Shown one piece after another: positions 1-6,606 of a stretch of 9,930 nucleotides of DNA; position 1 is the stretch's first letter; every line of letters begins with the position of its first letter. This stretch comes from Planctomycetota bacterium (lineage in GTDB: Bacteria; Planctomycetota; MHYJ01; WSZJ01; JACPWG01): the NCBI GenBank assembly GCA_016220045.1, contig JACRIP010000531.1, forward strand, positions 1-9,930, in the 5' to 3' direction. The position numbers and the translations under genes are program-made. Below the pieces are notes generated by a model that ran no database searches, was not told the DNA's origin, and saw only the letters and a program-made list of their open reading frames with translations.

Positions 1-493
1 ACCCACCTTCCAGCAGCTTCCCAAGCTGGTCCTTGAGCTGATCGATTTCCGCCTCGGCGATCGAGGCGACCGCCACCAGCACCTGCCGGTCGTCCGCCGT
101 CTTCAGCAGATCCAGGTACTCCCGGTCCTCGCGCCGAATCGTCTCGCGCAGCTTGAACTGCCGCTTCTGCACCAGAATCAGCGCCAGCAGGTAGGTGAGT
201 TTCACCTCCATCGGCTCCTGAGTCTCCGCGCGTAGCCGATTCTCGAAGATCGAGAGCAGCGTCGCGCGCTGATCGACCTTCTTCGCCTTCGCCTCCGGCA
301 TGCGCGAGCGCCAGAAGGAGAAGACGTCGGGCGCCGCACCCGCCGGACTCCAGCATCCCAGGCACCAGCTCTTGCGGGCGAAGGTCTCCTCCACGGTGTG
401 CAGGGTCGACAGGTACTCTTCGAGCGGCGCGAACTCGCGCGCGCACTTGTCGCAGGCCTTGCGGCTCTTCTCGAAGGCGTACTCGACGGCCAC
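1..493 (-). CDS. Small double-CxxC (putative zinc-binding) protein, 3'-truncated by window edge
   Basis: The frame is open from a GTG at 491-493 to the left edge, giving 164 visible residues beginning MAVEYAFEKSRKACDKC. The GTG lies 12 nt past the stop of the upstream lipoprotein gene. A GGGG stretch overlapping that stop (TAGGGG) sits about 9 nt before it, so translational coupling is likely. Two cysteine pairs are visible, C14-D-K-C17 and C44-L-G-C47-W. Their spacing suits a zinc-ribbon or treble-clef knuckle that binds one metal ion. An FWRSRMP segment follows at about residues 63-69, then a charged, predominantly helical region ending ...LGKLLEGG. Visible length and amphipathic ending suggest that the true stop is just outside the window. 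From memory, short proteins with this CxxC / CxxCW / FWR layout recur as uncharacterised proteins in Planctomycetota-like genomes, but I cannot verify this. No enzymatic motif is visible, so no function is assigned. A metal-binding structural or regulatory role is inference. Confidence 0.75.
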   Translation of the reverse strand, partial: MAVEYAFEKSRKACDKCAREFAPLEEYLSTLHTVEETFARKSWCLGCWSPAGAAPDVFSFWRSRMPEAKAKKVDQRATLLSIFENRLRAETQEPMEVKLTYLLALILVQKRQFKLRETIRREDREYLDLLKTADDRQVLVAVASIAEAEIDQLKDQLGKLLEGG

Positions 494-505
494 GGCGCGC
501 GGCCC

Positions 506-1798
506 CTACTTTTGCAGGAGGTCGAGCAGTTCGCGCCATTCCTTGGCGGTGTGCACGCGCAGGTCGGAGAACCCGCAGAGTGTGTGCAGCGCGTGGTCGT
601 AGGAGCGATAGAGCGGAGTTATCATGGCCGGCGGGTGCTTTGCCAGCTCGCGGAAGATGACATCGATCGCGCGCGGGTCTCCCAGCCGCTCCATCGCCTC
701 CACCAGCTTGATGCGACAGTCCATCGCGTCCTGATCCGGCCCCGACAGCGCGGTCACGTACGGCTGCTTGTTCTCCGCGAGCCCCGGCACCGGCGACGGA
801 AACCTCGGCATCGGCGCGTCCCGCAGAGCTTCGCAGAGCGCTTCCACCGAGCGAGCGTCCCCCAGCTTGCCGAGCGCCGAGGCCGCGACCCGGCGCACGA
901 ACGGGTCGCTGTCGCCCAACGCCTGCACCAGCACCGGCGTGCCGCGCGGCTCCTTGAGCACGCCCAGGCCGGTCGCCGCTTCGGCGCGTACCCGCCATGC
1001 CGGGTCGCGCTGCAGGTAGTCCACCAGCACCGCGAAGGCAAATGCGCGCGGGCCGTAGGGCATCGCCTTCGCCACCGCCAGTCGCGCGCCCTCGTCCGGA
1101 CTCGAGGCGTGCCGCTTCAGCGCCTCCTGGCCGGGTACCCCGAGCTGCGCCAGCGTAATCGCGCATTGATCGCGCAGGATCGAGTTCGACCCCGGCATGC
1201 GCTCCCCCAACCCGGTCCCCCCTCCCGGATCCGCCTGGCCCGGCGCCACCTCGAAGGCCTGCGCCAGGTAGCGCGTCGAGTCCGGCCCGATCTCCACCAG
1301 CATCCGCCGCGCCAGCTCATGCTGCGTCGCGTGCTCGCTCGTGAAGCGCAGGATGCAGGCCACGATCAGCGCTTCCTTCCCCGGGTCCCCCAGCTTCAGC
1401 ATCTCGTACTTCGAGGCGCGCCAATCGTCGTACTTCTCGCTCTCGAGTCCCGCCAGGAGCTGCGGGAGCTGCCCGCTCCGGGCGAGCGCCATCCGCGCCT
1501 CGGTCGCCTCCCCGACGTTCGGGCTCGCCGTCTTTTCCGCCAACGCCAGCGTCTCCTTCGACACCAGCGGCTCCCCCACCAGGCGCAACTCGCGCCGCCC
1601 GCGTTCCCACTCGGACGGGTCCGGCCGGCCGAAGCGCGCGTAGGCCGCCTCGACCATCTGGGTCAGACGCTCGATCTCCAACGGCGTGCGCCCGAGCGAC
1701 TTGGAAGGCGCCGGGGTCGGCTCCGAGCACCCGCAAAGCCCCAACGCGCCCGCCACGAGCGCCGCCGCCAGGCGCGACTTATGATCTTTTTTTTGCAT
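506..1798 (-). CDS. HEAT-repeat lipoprotein
   Basis: This is a 430-residue protein starting at ATG 1796-1798, with a GAAGG-type ribosome site about 6 nt upstream. The N-terminus has basic residues (K3, K4, H6, K7, R9), a hydrophobic stretch L10-L21 and a lipobox-like L21-C22-G23-C24. Cys24 is the likely acylated residue, so the mature protein should be membrane-anchored. Cys at -2 is unusual but tolerable. Residues 26-36 are a Ser/Pro-rich linker. The rest is helical. Clear HEAT-like units lie at about 235-330 (for example DPAWRVRAEAATGLGVLKEP and DPFVRRVAASALGKLGD), with another at about 357-385. Weaker units probably lie at 95-220. The last unit includes HTAKEWRELLDLL. HEAT arrays usually act as protein-binding scaffolds, and no catalytic residues are visible. 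The gene follows ileS by 67 nt and precedes the CxxC gene by 12 nt, so it is probably co-transcribed with both. Its partner is unknown. Confidence 0.88.
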   Translation of the reverse strand: MQKKDHKSRLAAALVAGALGLCGCSEPTPAPSKSLGRTPLEIERLTQMVEAAYARFGRPDPSEWERGRRELRLVGEPLVSKETLALAEKTASPNVGEATEARMALARSGQLPQLLAGLESEKYDDWRASKYEMLKLGDPGKEALIVACILRFTSEHATQHELARRMLVEIGPDSTRYLAQAFEVAPGQADPGGGTGLGERMPGSNSILRDQCAITLAQLGVPGQEALKRHASSPDEGARLAVAKAMPYGPRAFAFAVLVDYLQRDPAWRVRAEAATGLGVLKEPRGTPVLVQALGDSDPFVRRVAASALGKLGDARSVEALCEALRDAPMPRFPSPVPGLAENKQPYVTALSGPDQDAMDCRIKLVEAMERLGDPRAIDVIFRELAKHPPAMITPLYRSYDHALHTLCGFSDLRVHTAKEWRELLDLLQK

Positions 1799-1865
1799 GA
1801 CTGCCTTCTGCTCGTTTCATGTCCACCCGCGGGGCGGACGTTTTCAACACCCGAGGGAAGCGGAA

Positions 1866-4769
1866 CTAAACCGCGGCCAGCGCCTCCACGCAGCGGCCAC
1901 AAACCGTCGGGTGCTCCGCAACCTGGCCGACGGTCGGCCGGTAGCCCCAGCAGCGCTCGCACTTCGCATGCGCCGACTTCCCGACCTTCACGCGGAGCGC
2001 GGGCAGCTCGCCGCCCGCCGCGCCGTCCGCCAGGCTTTCCACCACGGCGACCTCGGACACGATGAAAATCCCCGCCAGGTCGTCGCGGTAGCGCGCCAGG
2101 AGCGCCGCCAGTTCCGGCTCGGTCGCCGCCAACGTCACCGCGATCTCCTGCGAAGACCCGACCGTCTTCGCAGCGCGCAGCTTCTCGATCTCGCGCGCGA
2201 CGTCGGCCCGTACCGAAAGCAGCGTCGCCCAGCGCGCCTCCAGCGCCGCATCCAGCGCCGTCGCGCGCGCCGTCGGCCAGGCCGTCGCGTGTACGCTCTC
2301 CGCCTCGCGCGGCGCCGGCAGATACCCCCAGACCTCGTCCGCCGTGTGACAGAGCACCGGCGCAAAGAGCTTCGTCAGGACCACGGCGATTTCGTGGAGT
2401 ACCGTCTGCGCCGCCCGCCGCGACGGCGAGTTGCGCGCATGCGTGTACAGGCGGTCCTTCAGCACGTCCAGGTAGAAGGCGGAGAGATCCACCACGCAGA
2501 AGTTGTAGAGTTCGTGCCAGGCGCGGAAGAACTCGAAGGCCTCGAAGGAGGTGGTCACCGACTGGATCAGCCGGTGCAGCCGGCCGAGCGCCCAGCGGTC
2601 GATCTCCGGCAGCGCCGCTTCCGCCACGGCGTGGCGCGCCGGGTCGTAGTCGGCGAGCGAGCCCAGCAGGTAGCGGAACGTGTTCCGGACTTTCCGGTAG
2701 GTGTCGCCGGTGTCCTCGATGACCTTGACCGACATCGGGATCTCGTCGGTGAAGTTCACCGCCGCCAGGCAGAGCCGCAGCACGTCCGCGCCGTACTTCG
2801 CGAGCACGTCGAGCAGCTTGGGCAGCCCCGCGCCCTTCTTCCTGATCCCCTCCTGCGACTTGGAGACCTTGTCGCCGGTGGCCGCGTCGACGACGAAGCC
2901 GTGGGTGACCACCGTCTTGAAGGGCGCCACGCCCTGGGTCATCACCGTAGGCAGGAGCGAGAGCTGGAACCAGCCGCGATGCTGGTCGGTGCCTTCCAGG
3001 TAGACGTCGGCGGGGAAGCCGAGGTGCGGAAGGTTCATGCAGACCGCGCGGTGGCTGCAGCCGGACTCGAACCAGACGTCGAAGATGTCGCCGTCCTTGG
3101 CGAAGGCGCCGCCGCCGCAGCCGGGGCAGGTGGTGCCCGGCGGCAGGATCTCGGCGGCGGAGTGGGTGAACCAGAAGTCCGCGCCCTCGCGGCGGAAGAG
3201 GTCGGCGATGTGGCGCAGCACGGGCAGCGCGAGCAGCGGGAGCCGGCAGCCTTCGCAGTAGAAGGCGGGGATCGGGACGCCCCAGGAGCGCTGGCGGGAG
3301 ATGCACCAGTCCGGGCGGTCCTTGAGCATGGAGGCGAGGCGGATTTCGCCCCAGCCGGGGACCCACTTGACTTTCGCCACGGCTTCGAGCGCGCGGCGGC
3401 GGGCGTCGAGGTGGTCGACGGCGATGAACCACTGCTCGGTCGAGCGGAAAATGACCGCCTTCTTGCAGCGCCAGCAGTGGGGGTAGCTGTGGGTCACGGA
3501 ATCGCGGCGGGCGAGGAAGCCGTCGGCCTCGAGCTTCGCGATGATCTCGGGGTCGGCGGCGTGGACGCTCTTGCCCTGCCAGAGGGGGACTTCCGCGGTG
3601 AAGTGGCCCCCGGCATCTACCGGAGAGAGGACGGGCAGGCCGTTGGCGATGCCGGTCTCGTAGTCCTCCTTGCCGTGGCCGGGCGCGGTGTGGACGCAGC
3701 CGGTGCCGTCGGTGAGGGAGACGTAATGGGCGGTGACGACCTTGCCGGAGCGGCCCATGAAGGGGTGGCGGTAGGTGCGGCCGGCGAGGGCGCGGCCGGG
3801 GGCTTTCGCCAGAACCTTCATGTCGGTGAGGCCGAGCAGGCCGACGACCTTCTCGGCCAGGGCGGCGGCGACGATGAGGCGCTGCGGCTCGCCGGTCTTG
3901 GGGTCGATGACGCCGATCATCGCGTACTCGGCCTCGGGGTGGATCGCGACGCCGACGTTGGCGGGCAGGGTCCAGGGGGTGGTGGTCCAGATCACCAGGA
4001 AGGTGGGGACGACGTCGCCGGTCGTGCCGACGAAGGCCTGCTTGAGTCCGAGCAGGTCGAGGACGCGTTCGGTCTTGTCGGCGTCGGAGCCGGGGAACCA
4101 CTCGGCGACCGTGCCCTCGATCGGGAATTTCACGTAGATGGAGGGTCCGGCGGCGTCCTTGTACTCGAGCTCGGCCTCGGCGAGGGCGGTGCGGCAGCGC
4201 ATGCACCAATGGATGGGGCGGAGCTTGCGGCAGACGTGGCCCTTCTCGACGAGGTCGGCGAAGGTGTCGAGCACGGCGCCTTCGTAGGACGGGTCGATCG
4301 TCAGGTAGGGCTTGTACCAGTCGCCGAGGACGCCGAGGGCCTGGAACTGGCCGCGCTGGACGTCGATGTACTTCCGGGCGTAGTCGAGGCAGAGCTTGCG
4401 GATTTCGGCGGTGGTGGCGGTGCGGGCCTGGTCGCCGAGCTCGAGCATGACCTTGTGTTCGATCGGCAGGCCGTGGCAGTCCCAGCCGGGGACGAAGGGG
4501 GCGTCGAAGCCCTGCATGGACTTGAACTTGACGACGATGTCCTTGAGGATCTTGTTGAGGGCGGTGCCGATGTGGACGTCGCCGTTGGCGTAGGGCGGGC
4601 CGTCGTGGAGGACGAAGCGCGGCGCGCCGCGGCGGGCGGTACGGATCATTCCGTAGAGGTCGAGGGCGTCCCAGCGCTTGCGGATCTCCGGCTCGCGCTT
4701 GGGCAGGTCGGCCTTCATCGGGAAGTCGGTTTTCGGGAGCAGGATCGTCTCTTTGTAGTTCGTGGGCAT
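1866..4769 (-). CDS. ileS: Isoleucyl-tRNA synthetase (class I, zinc-binding C-terminus)
   Basis: It charges tRNA-Ile with isoleucine in the cytoplasm. I chose ATG 4767-4769 (967 residues, normal for the family) because MPTNYKETILLPKTDFPMKADLPKREPEI matches conserved IleRS N-termini. The frame stays open further upstream only with unrelated Pro/Ala/Gly-rich sequence. A GAGGA ribosome site lies 11 nt upstream. Visible domains: Rossmann signature DGPPYANGDVHIGT (HIGH-type motif at 66-69, with Thr instead of the final His); CP1 editing domain with TTPWTLPAN (263-271) and GTGCVHTAPGHGKEDY (355-370); a Cys pair insert C505/C508 and C548/C551, probably a zinc ribbon; DVWFESG (564-570); LEGTDQHRGWF (591-601); KMSKS-type KVSKS (634-638); an anticodon-binding helical domain; and a C-terminal zinc finger C937/C940/C957/C960. 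That finger is typical of ordinary bacterial IleRS1. It is the first gene of the leftward unit and has its own promoter. Confidence 0.97.
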   Translation of the reverse strand: MPTNYKETILLPKTDFPMKADLPKREPEIRKRWDALDLYGMIRTARRGAPRFVLHDGPPYANGDVHIGTALNKILKDIVVKFKSMQGFDAPFVPGWDCHGLPIEHKVMLELGDQARTATTAEIRKLCLDYARKYIDVQRGQFQALGVLGDWYKPYLTIDPSYEGAVLDTFADLVEKGHVCRKLRPIHWCMRCRTALAEAELEYKDAAGPSIYVKFPIEGTVAEWFPGSDADKTERVLDLLGLKQAFVGTTGDVVPTFLVIWTTTPWTLPANVGVAIHPEAEYAMIGVIDPKTGEPQRLIVAAALAEKVVGLLGLTDMKVLAKAPGRALAGRTYRHPFMGRSGKVVTAHYVSLTDGTGCVHTAPGHGKEDYETGIANGLPVLSPVDAGGHFTAEVPLWQGKSVHAADPEIIAKLEADGFLARRDSVTHSYPHCWRCKKAVIFRSTEQWFIAVDHLDARRRALEAVAKVKWVPGWGEIRLASMLKDRPDWCISRQRSWGVPIPAFYCEGCRLPLLALPVLRHIADLFRREGADFWFTHSAAEILPPGTTCPGCGGGAFAKDGDIFDVWFESGCSHRAVCMNLPHLGFPADVYLEGTDQHRGWFQLSLLPTVMTQGVAPFKTVVTHGFVVDAATGDKVSKSQEGIRKKGAGLPKLLDVLAKYGADVLRLCLAAVNFTDEIPMSVKVIEDTGDTYRKVRNTFRYLLGSLADYDPARHAVAEAALPEIDRWALGRLHRLIQSVTTSFEAFEFFRAWHELYNFCVVDLSAFYLDVLKDRLYTHARNSPSRRAAQTVLHEIAVVLTKLFAPVLCHTADEVWGYLPAPREAESVHATAWPTARATALDAALEARWATLLSVRADVAREIEKLRAAKTVGSSQEIAVTLAATEPELAALLARYRDDLAGIFIVSEVAVVESLADGAAGGELPALRVKVGKSAHAKCERCWGYRPTVGQVAEHPTVCGRCVEALAAV

Positions 4770-4841
4770 GGCGCGGCACGTCCTCTGGGGGGCCGATGGA
4801 GGTGGCAGGCGGGGTCCGTGGGCAGGGTCGAGGAACCGAGT

Positions 4842-4870
4842 CTTATAGCAGAGGCGGGCGGGAGGGTCAA
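4842..4870 (-). promoter_or_regulatory. Sigma70-type promoter for ileS
   Basis: Read on the minus strand, a -35 box TTGACC (4870-4865) is followed by a 17-bp spacer and a -10 box TATAAG (4847-4842). The -10 box is preceded by TGC, an extended -10 feature. The predicted start near 4835 leaves a leader of about 66 nt before the ileS ATG. That is too short for a T-box riboswitch and none is visible. The match is by eye but unusually good for GC-rich DNA. Confidence 0.72.
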
Positions 4871-4922
4871 TGTAGATTGGAGCCCGTGGATTGCAGAATG
4901 CAGATTGGAGATTGAAGATTGA
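4871..4922. repeat. Degenerate heptamer tandem repeat between divergent promoters
   Basis: The stretch parses without gaps into 7-bp units in one phase: TGTAGAT, TGGAGCC, CGTGGAT, TGCAGAA, TGCAGAT, TGGAGAT, TGAAGAT and a final TGA. The consensus is TGNAGAT. The four units from 4892 are well conserved and the first three more decayed. It is noticeably AT-richer than the flanking DNA. It fills the space between the ileS -35 box (ending at 4870) and the mazG -35 box (starting at 4919), and its last units supply the TTGA of the mazG -35 box. It is comparable in kind to short tandemly repeated heptamers described in cyanobacteria, but the sequence differs. Confidence 0.75.
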
Positions 4923-4946
4923 CCCGCCGTGCGCGGGAGCTATGAT
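4919..4946 (+). promoter_or_regulatory. Sigma70-type promoter for mazG
   Basis: A TTGACC -35 box (4919-4924), a 16-bp spacer and a TATGAT -10 box (4941-4946) precede mazG. The predicted start near 4953 gives a leader of about 30 nt containing AAGGAG (4973-4978) 5 nt before the ATG. The -35 box overlaps the last heptamer repeat unit. It shares its -35 sequence with the divergent ileS promoter. Confidence 0.65.
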
Positions 4947-4983
4947 CGTGCGCCGCCAGGACCGCTGCGAAAAAGGAGCCGCC

Positions 4984-5853
4984 ATGTCCGACGCCGCGCC
5001 GCCGCCGCCCGCTACACCCACTCCCCCGCCGTCGCCCGTGCCCGCACCCGCTCCGCCGCCGGCCGGCGCCGACGCCTTCGCCCGGCTGGTCGAGGTCATG
5101 AGGCGCCTGCGCGCGCCCGACGGCTGCCCGTGGGACCGCCAGCAGACCCACGATTCCCTCAAGCGCTACCTGCTCGAAGAAACCTACGAGGTCCTGGAGG
5201 CGCTCGACGAGGGCAACCCCGAACTGCTGCGCGAGGAGCTGGGCGACCTGCTCTTCCAGGTAGTTTTCCTGAGCCGGCTATCGGAGGAACGCGGCGAATT
5301 CACCGTGCACGACGCGGCGGCCGGCATCGCGGAGAAGCTCATCCGGCGCCACCCCTGGGTCTTCGGCGACACCCGGGTCGGCAACGCCGAGGAAGCGAAG
5401 GCGACCTGGGAAACGCTCAAGGCCAAGGAGCGGCAAGGGAAGAAAAAAGACTCGGTGCTCGACGGGATTCCGAAGGAACTGCCGGCCCTGGCGAAGGCGC
5501 TGCGGCTGTCCCAGAAGGCGGCAAAGGTCGGTTTCGACTGGCCAAACCTGGACGCGGTGCTGGAGAAGCTCGACGAGGAGATGCAGGAATTCGAGGAAGC
5601 GGCGCGAAGCGGGGACCGGGAGCATGCGCGCGAGGAGCTGGGCGATCTTTTTTTCGTGATGGCGAACATCGCGCGCAAGCTGGAGCTGGACCCGGAGGAC
5701 GCGCTCAGGCTGACGAACGAGACGTTCATCCGCCGCTTCAAGCACGTGGAGCGGCGGCTGCGGGAGGGGGGGAAGGGGCCGGAGGATGCGGGGCTGGAGG
5801 AGATGGAGCGGCTGTGGGAGGAGGCGAAGGAGCGGGAGGGGAAGGGACCGTAG
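4984..5853 (+). CDS. mazG: MazG nucleoside triphosphate pyrophosphohydrolase
   Basis: MazG hydrolyses (d)NTPs to the monophosphate and pyrophosphate in the cytoplasm, a housecleaning activity that in E. coli also affects the stringent response. The 289-residue product starts at ATG 4984-4986, behind AAGGAG with a 5-nt gap; a start further upstream would ignore this site. Two MazG domains are visible. The first has EExxE at 65-69 (LLEETYE) with ExxxD at 84-88 (EELGD), preceded by the hallmark CPWDRQQTHDSLKRYL (48-63). The second has EExxE at 198-202 (EEMQE) with ExxxD at 217-221 (EELGD). These acidic residues bind Mg2+. FDWPNLDAVLEKLDEE (184-199) is also typical. The length is slightly above the 263 residues of E. 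coli MazG, mainly because of a Pro/Ala-rich N-terminal tail (residues 4-28). It is divergent from ileS and has its own promoter. Confidence 0.96.
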   Translation: MSDAAPPPPATPTPPPSPVPAPAPPPAGADAFARLVEVMRRLRAPDGCPWDRQQTHDSLKRYLLEETYEVLEALDEGNPELLREELGDLLFQVVFLSRLSEERGEFTVHDAAAGIAEKLIRRHPWVFGDTRVGNAEEAKATWETLKAKERQGKKKDSVLDGIPKELPALAKALRLSQKAAKVGFDWPNLDAVLEKLDEEMQEFEEAARSGDREHAREELGDLFFVMANIARKLELDPEDALRLTNETFIRRFKHVERRLREGGKGPEDAGLEEMERLWEEAKEREGKGP

Positions 5854-5883
5854 GGCGGGGAGAATCGGCCGACCCGAGCGGCG

Positions 5884-5913
5884 TTGATTCCGGCCGCGCC
5901 GAGGTGCTATACT
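5884..5913 (+). promoter_or_regulatory. Extended -10 promoter for the Uma2-family gene
   Basis: A TTGATT -35 box (5884-5889), an 18-bp spacer and a TATACT -10 box (5908-5913) preceded by TGC (extended -10) lie just upstream of the Uma2 gene. The predicted start near 5920 coincides with the first base of the GGAGGT ribosome site (5920-5925). The 5' leader would be only about 12 nt. The gene can therefore be expressed independently of mazG. Confidence 0.62.
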
Positions 5914-5931
5914 GGGGTTGGAGGTGCCACC

Positions 5932-6483
5932 ATGAGCACGAAGACCCTGATGACCGGCGCCGAGATGCTGCGCCTGCCGCGCGGGAAAGGGAAGTGCGAA
6001 TTGGTCCTGGGGGTGTTGTACGAACTACCGCCGCCAGGCGGGGAACACGGTGAACGCTCGGTGCGCATCGGACGGATTCTCGATGACTTCGTCGAAGCGC
6101 ACCAGCTCGGGCGTGTCGGCGTGGAGAGTGGGTTCTACACGAGCCGCAACCCCGATAGCGTGCGCGGACCCGACGCGTTCTTCATCAGCAAGGACCGGCT
6201 CGACCCGGACATCGAAGTGCCGGGGTACTACGAAGTCGTCCCGGATTTGGTCGTCGAGGTCCTGTCGCCGGGTGAGAGCTTCGCCGAGGTCATGGAGAAG
6301 GTCGAGGAGTACCTGGGCGCGGGCGTGCGCCTGGTGTGGTTGGCGGACACGCGCCGGCGGACCATCGTGGTTCATCCCGGGGGGCGGGTACTGCACGAGG
6401 GGGAGACGCTGACGGGCGAGATTGTGTTGCCGGGATTCGCGGTGCCGGTCGAGCGGCTGTTCCGGCGCAAGCGGGGCGGGTAG
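5932..6483 (+). CDS. Uma2-family protein (DUF820, PD-(D/E)XK nuclease fold)
   Basis: This 183-residue protein starts at ATG 5932-5934, six nt after GGAGGT. It has the usual length and motif order of the Uma2 family, a restriction-endonuclease-like fold that is widespread and often multicopy in cyanobacteria, Chloroflexi and planctomycetes. Visible landmarks are ESGFYTSRNPDSVRGPDAFFIS (65-86) with candidate catalytic Asp81, VPDLVVEVLSPGES (103-116) with Glu109, and EKVEEYLGAGVRLVWLAD (122-139) with Lys123. The GVRLVWLAD strand and the C-terminal LPGFAVPVERLF are also family hallmarks. All presumed active-site residues are present, so the protein may be an active nuclease, but the biological role of this family is not established. 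It stands 78 nt after mazG, has its own promoter and no toxin/antitoxin partner beside it, so it looks like an orphan copy. It converges with the STT3-like gene. Confidence 0.9.
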   Translation: MSTKTLMTGAEMLRLPRGKGKCELVLGVLYELPPPGGEHGERSVRIGRILDDFVEAHQLGRVGVESGFYTSRNPDSVRGPDAFFISKDRLDPDIEVPGYYEVVPDLVVEVLSPGESFAEVMEKVEEYLGAGVRLVWLADTRRRTIVVHPGGRVLHEGETLTGEIVLPGFAVPVERLFRRKRGG

Positions 6484-6545
6484 GGGCGGGCGGGGGGCCG
6501 ATGGGCGCGGTTGACGGTCGGTGGCGGCGGCGGTGGTCGGCCGGC

Positions 6546-6568
6546 GGGGCGGCCCCAAGGGCCGCCCC
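6546..6568. terminator. Perfect GC-rich hairpin between convergent genes
   Basis: A perfect 10-bp stem, GGGGCGGCCC / GGGCCGCCCC, closes a 3-nt loop (CAA on the plus strand). It lies 62 nt past the Uma2 stop and 38 nt past the minus-strand stop of the STT3-like gene. No T-tract follows on either strand, so it is not a textbook intrinsic terminator. It may act bidirectionally, stabilise 3' ends, or be a dispersed intergenic repeat. Its core is shared with the hairpin at 8843-8866. The remaining intergenic DNA (6484-6606) is GGC/GGT-rich and shows nothing else. Confidence 0.5.
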
Positions 6569-6606
6569 AACGAGGAGACGCGGGCCGGACCCGGCGCGGA
6601 GTCCGC

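Noticed and set aside
1821..1839. Inverted repeat GTCCACC/GGGCGGAC between ileS and the lipoprotein gene
   Set aside because: The stem has an A-C mismatch and no T-tract on the minus strand, where a terminator would be needed. It may weakly modulate read-through, but it is not supported as a terminator.
4770..4835. Possible T-box or other riboswitch in the ileS leader
   Set aside because: The predicted leader is only about 66 nt, with no T-box-like sequence and no terminator/antiterminator pair.
1797..4922. Very long open frame (over 1000 codons) antisense to ileS, plus another long frame on the same strand as ileS
   Set aside because: ileS is unmistakable by motifs. Long shadow frames are expected in GC-rich coding DNA, and these translations are low-complexity (Arg/Pro- or Gly/Ala/Val-rich) without recognisable domains.
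4770..5162. Upstream extension of ileS into the mazG region
   Set aside because: The extension crosses the divergent promoters and the mazG start, and encodes sequence unlike any IleRS. Conserved IleRS sequence starts at the ATG at 4769.
5648..5654. T7 run in mazG as a frameshift or slippage site
   Set aside because: The frame is intact through both MazG domains to a normal end, and the run simply encodes Leu-Phe-Phe after the second EELGD motif.
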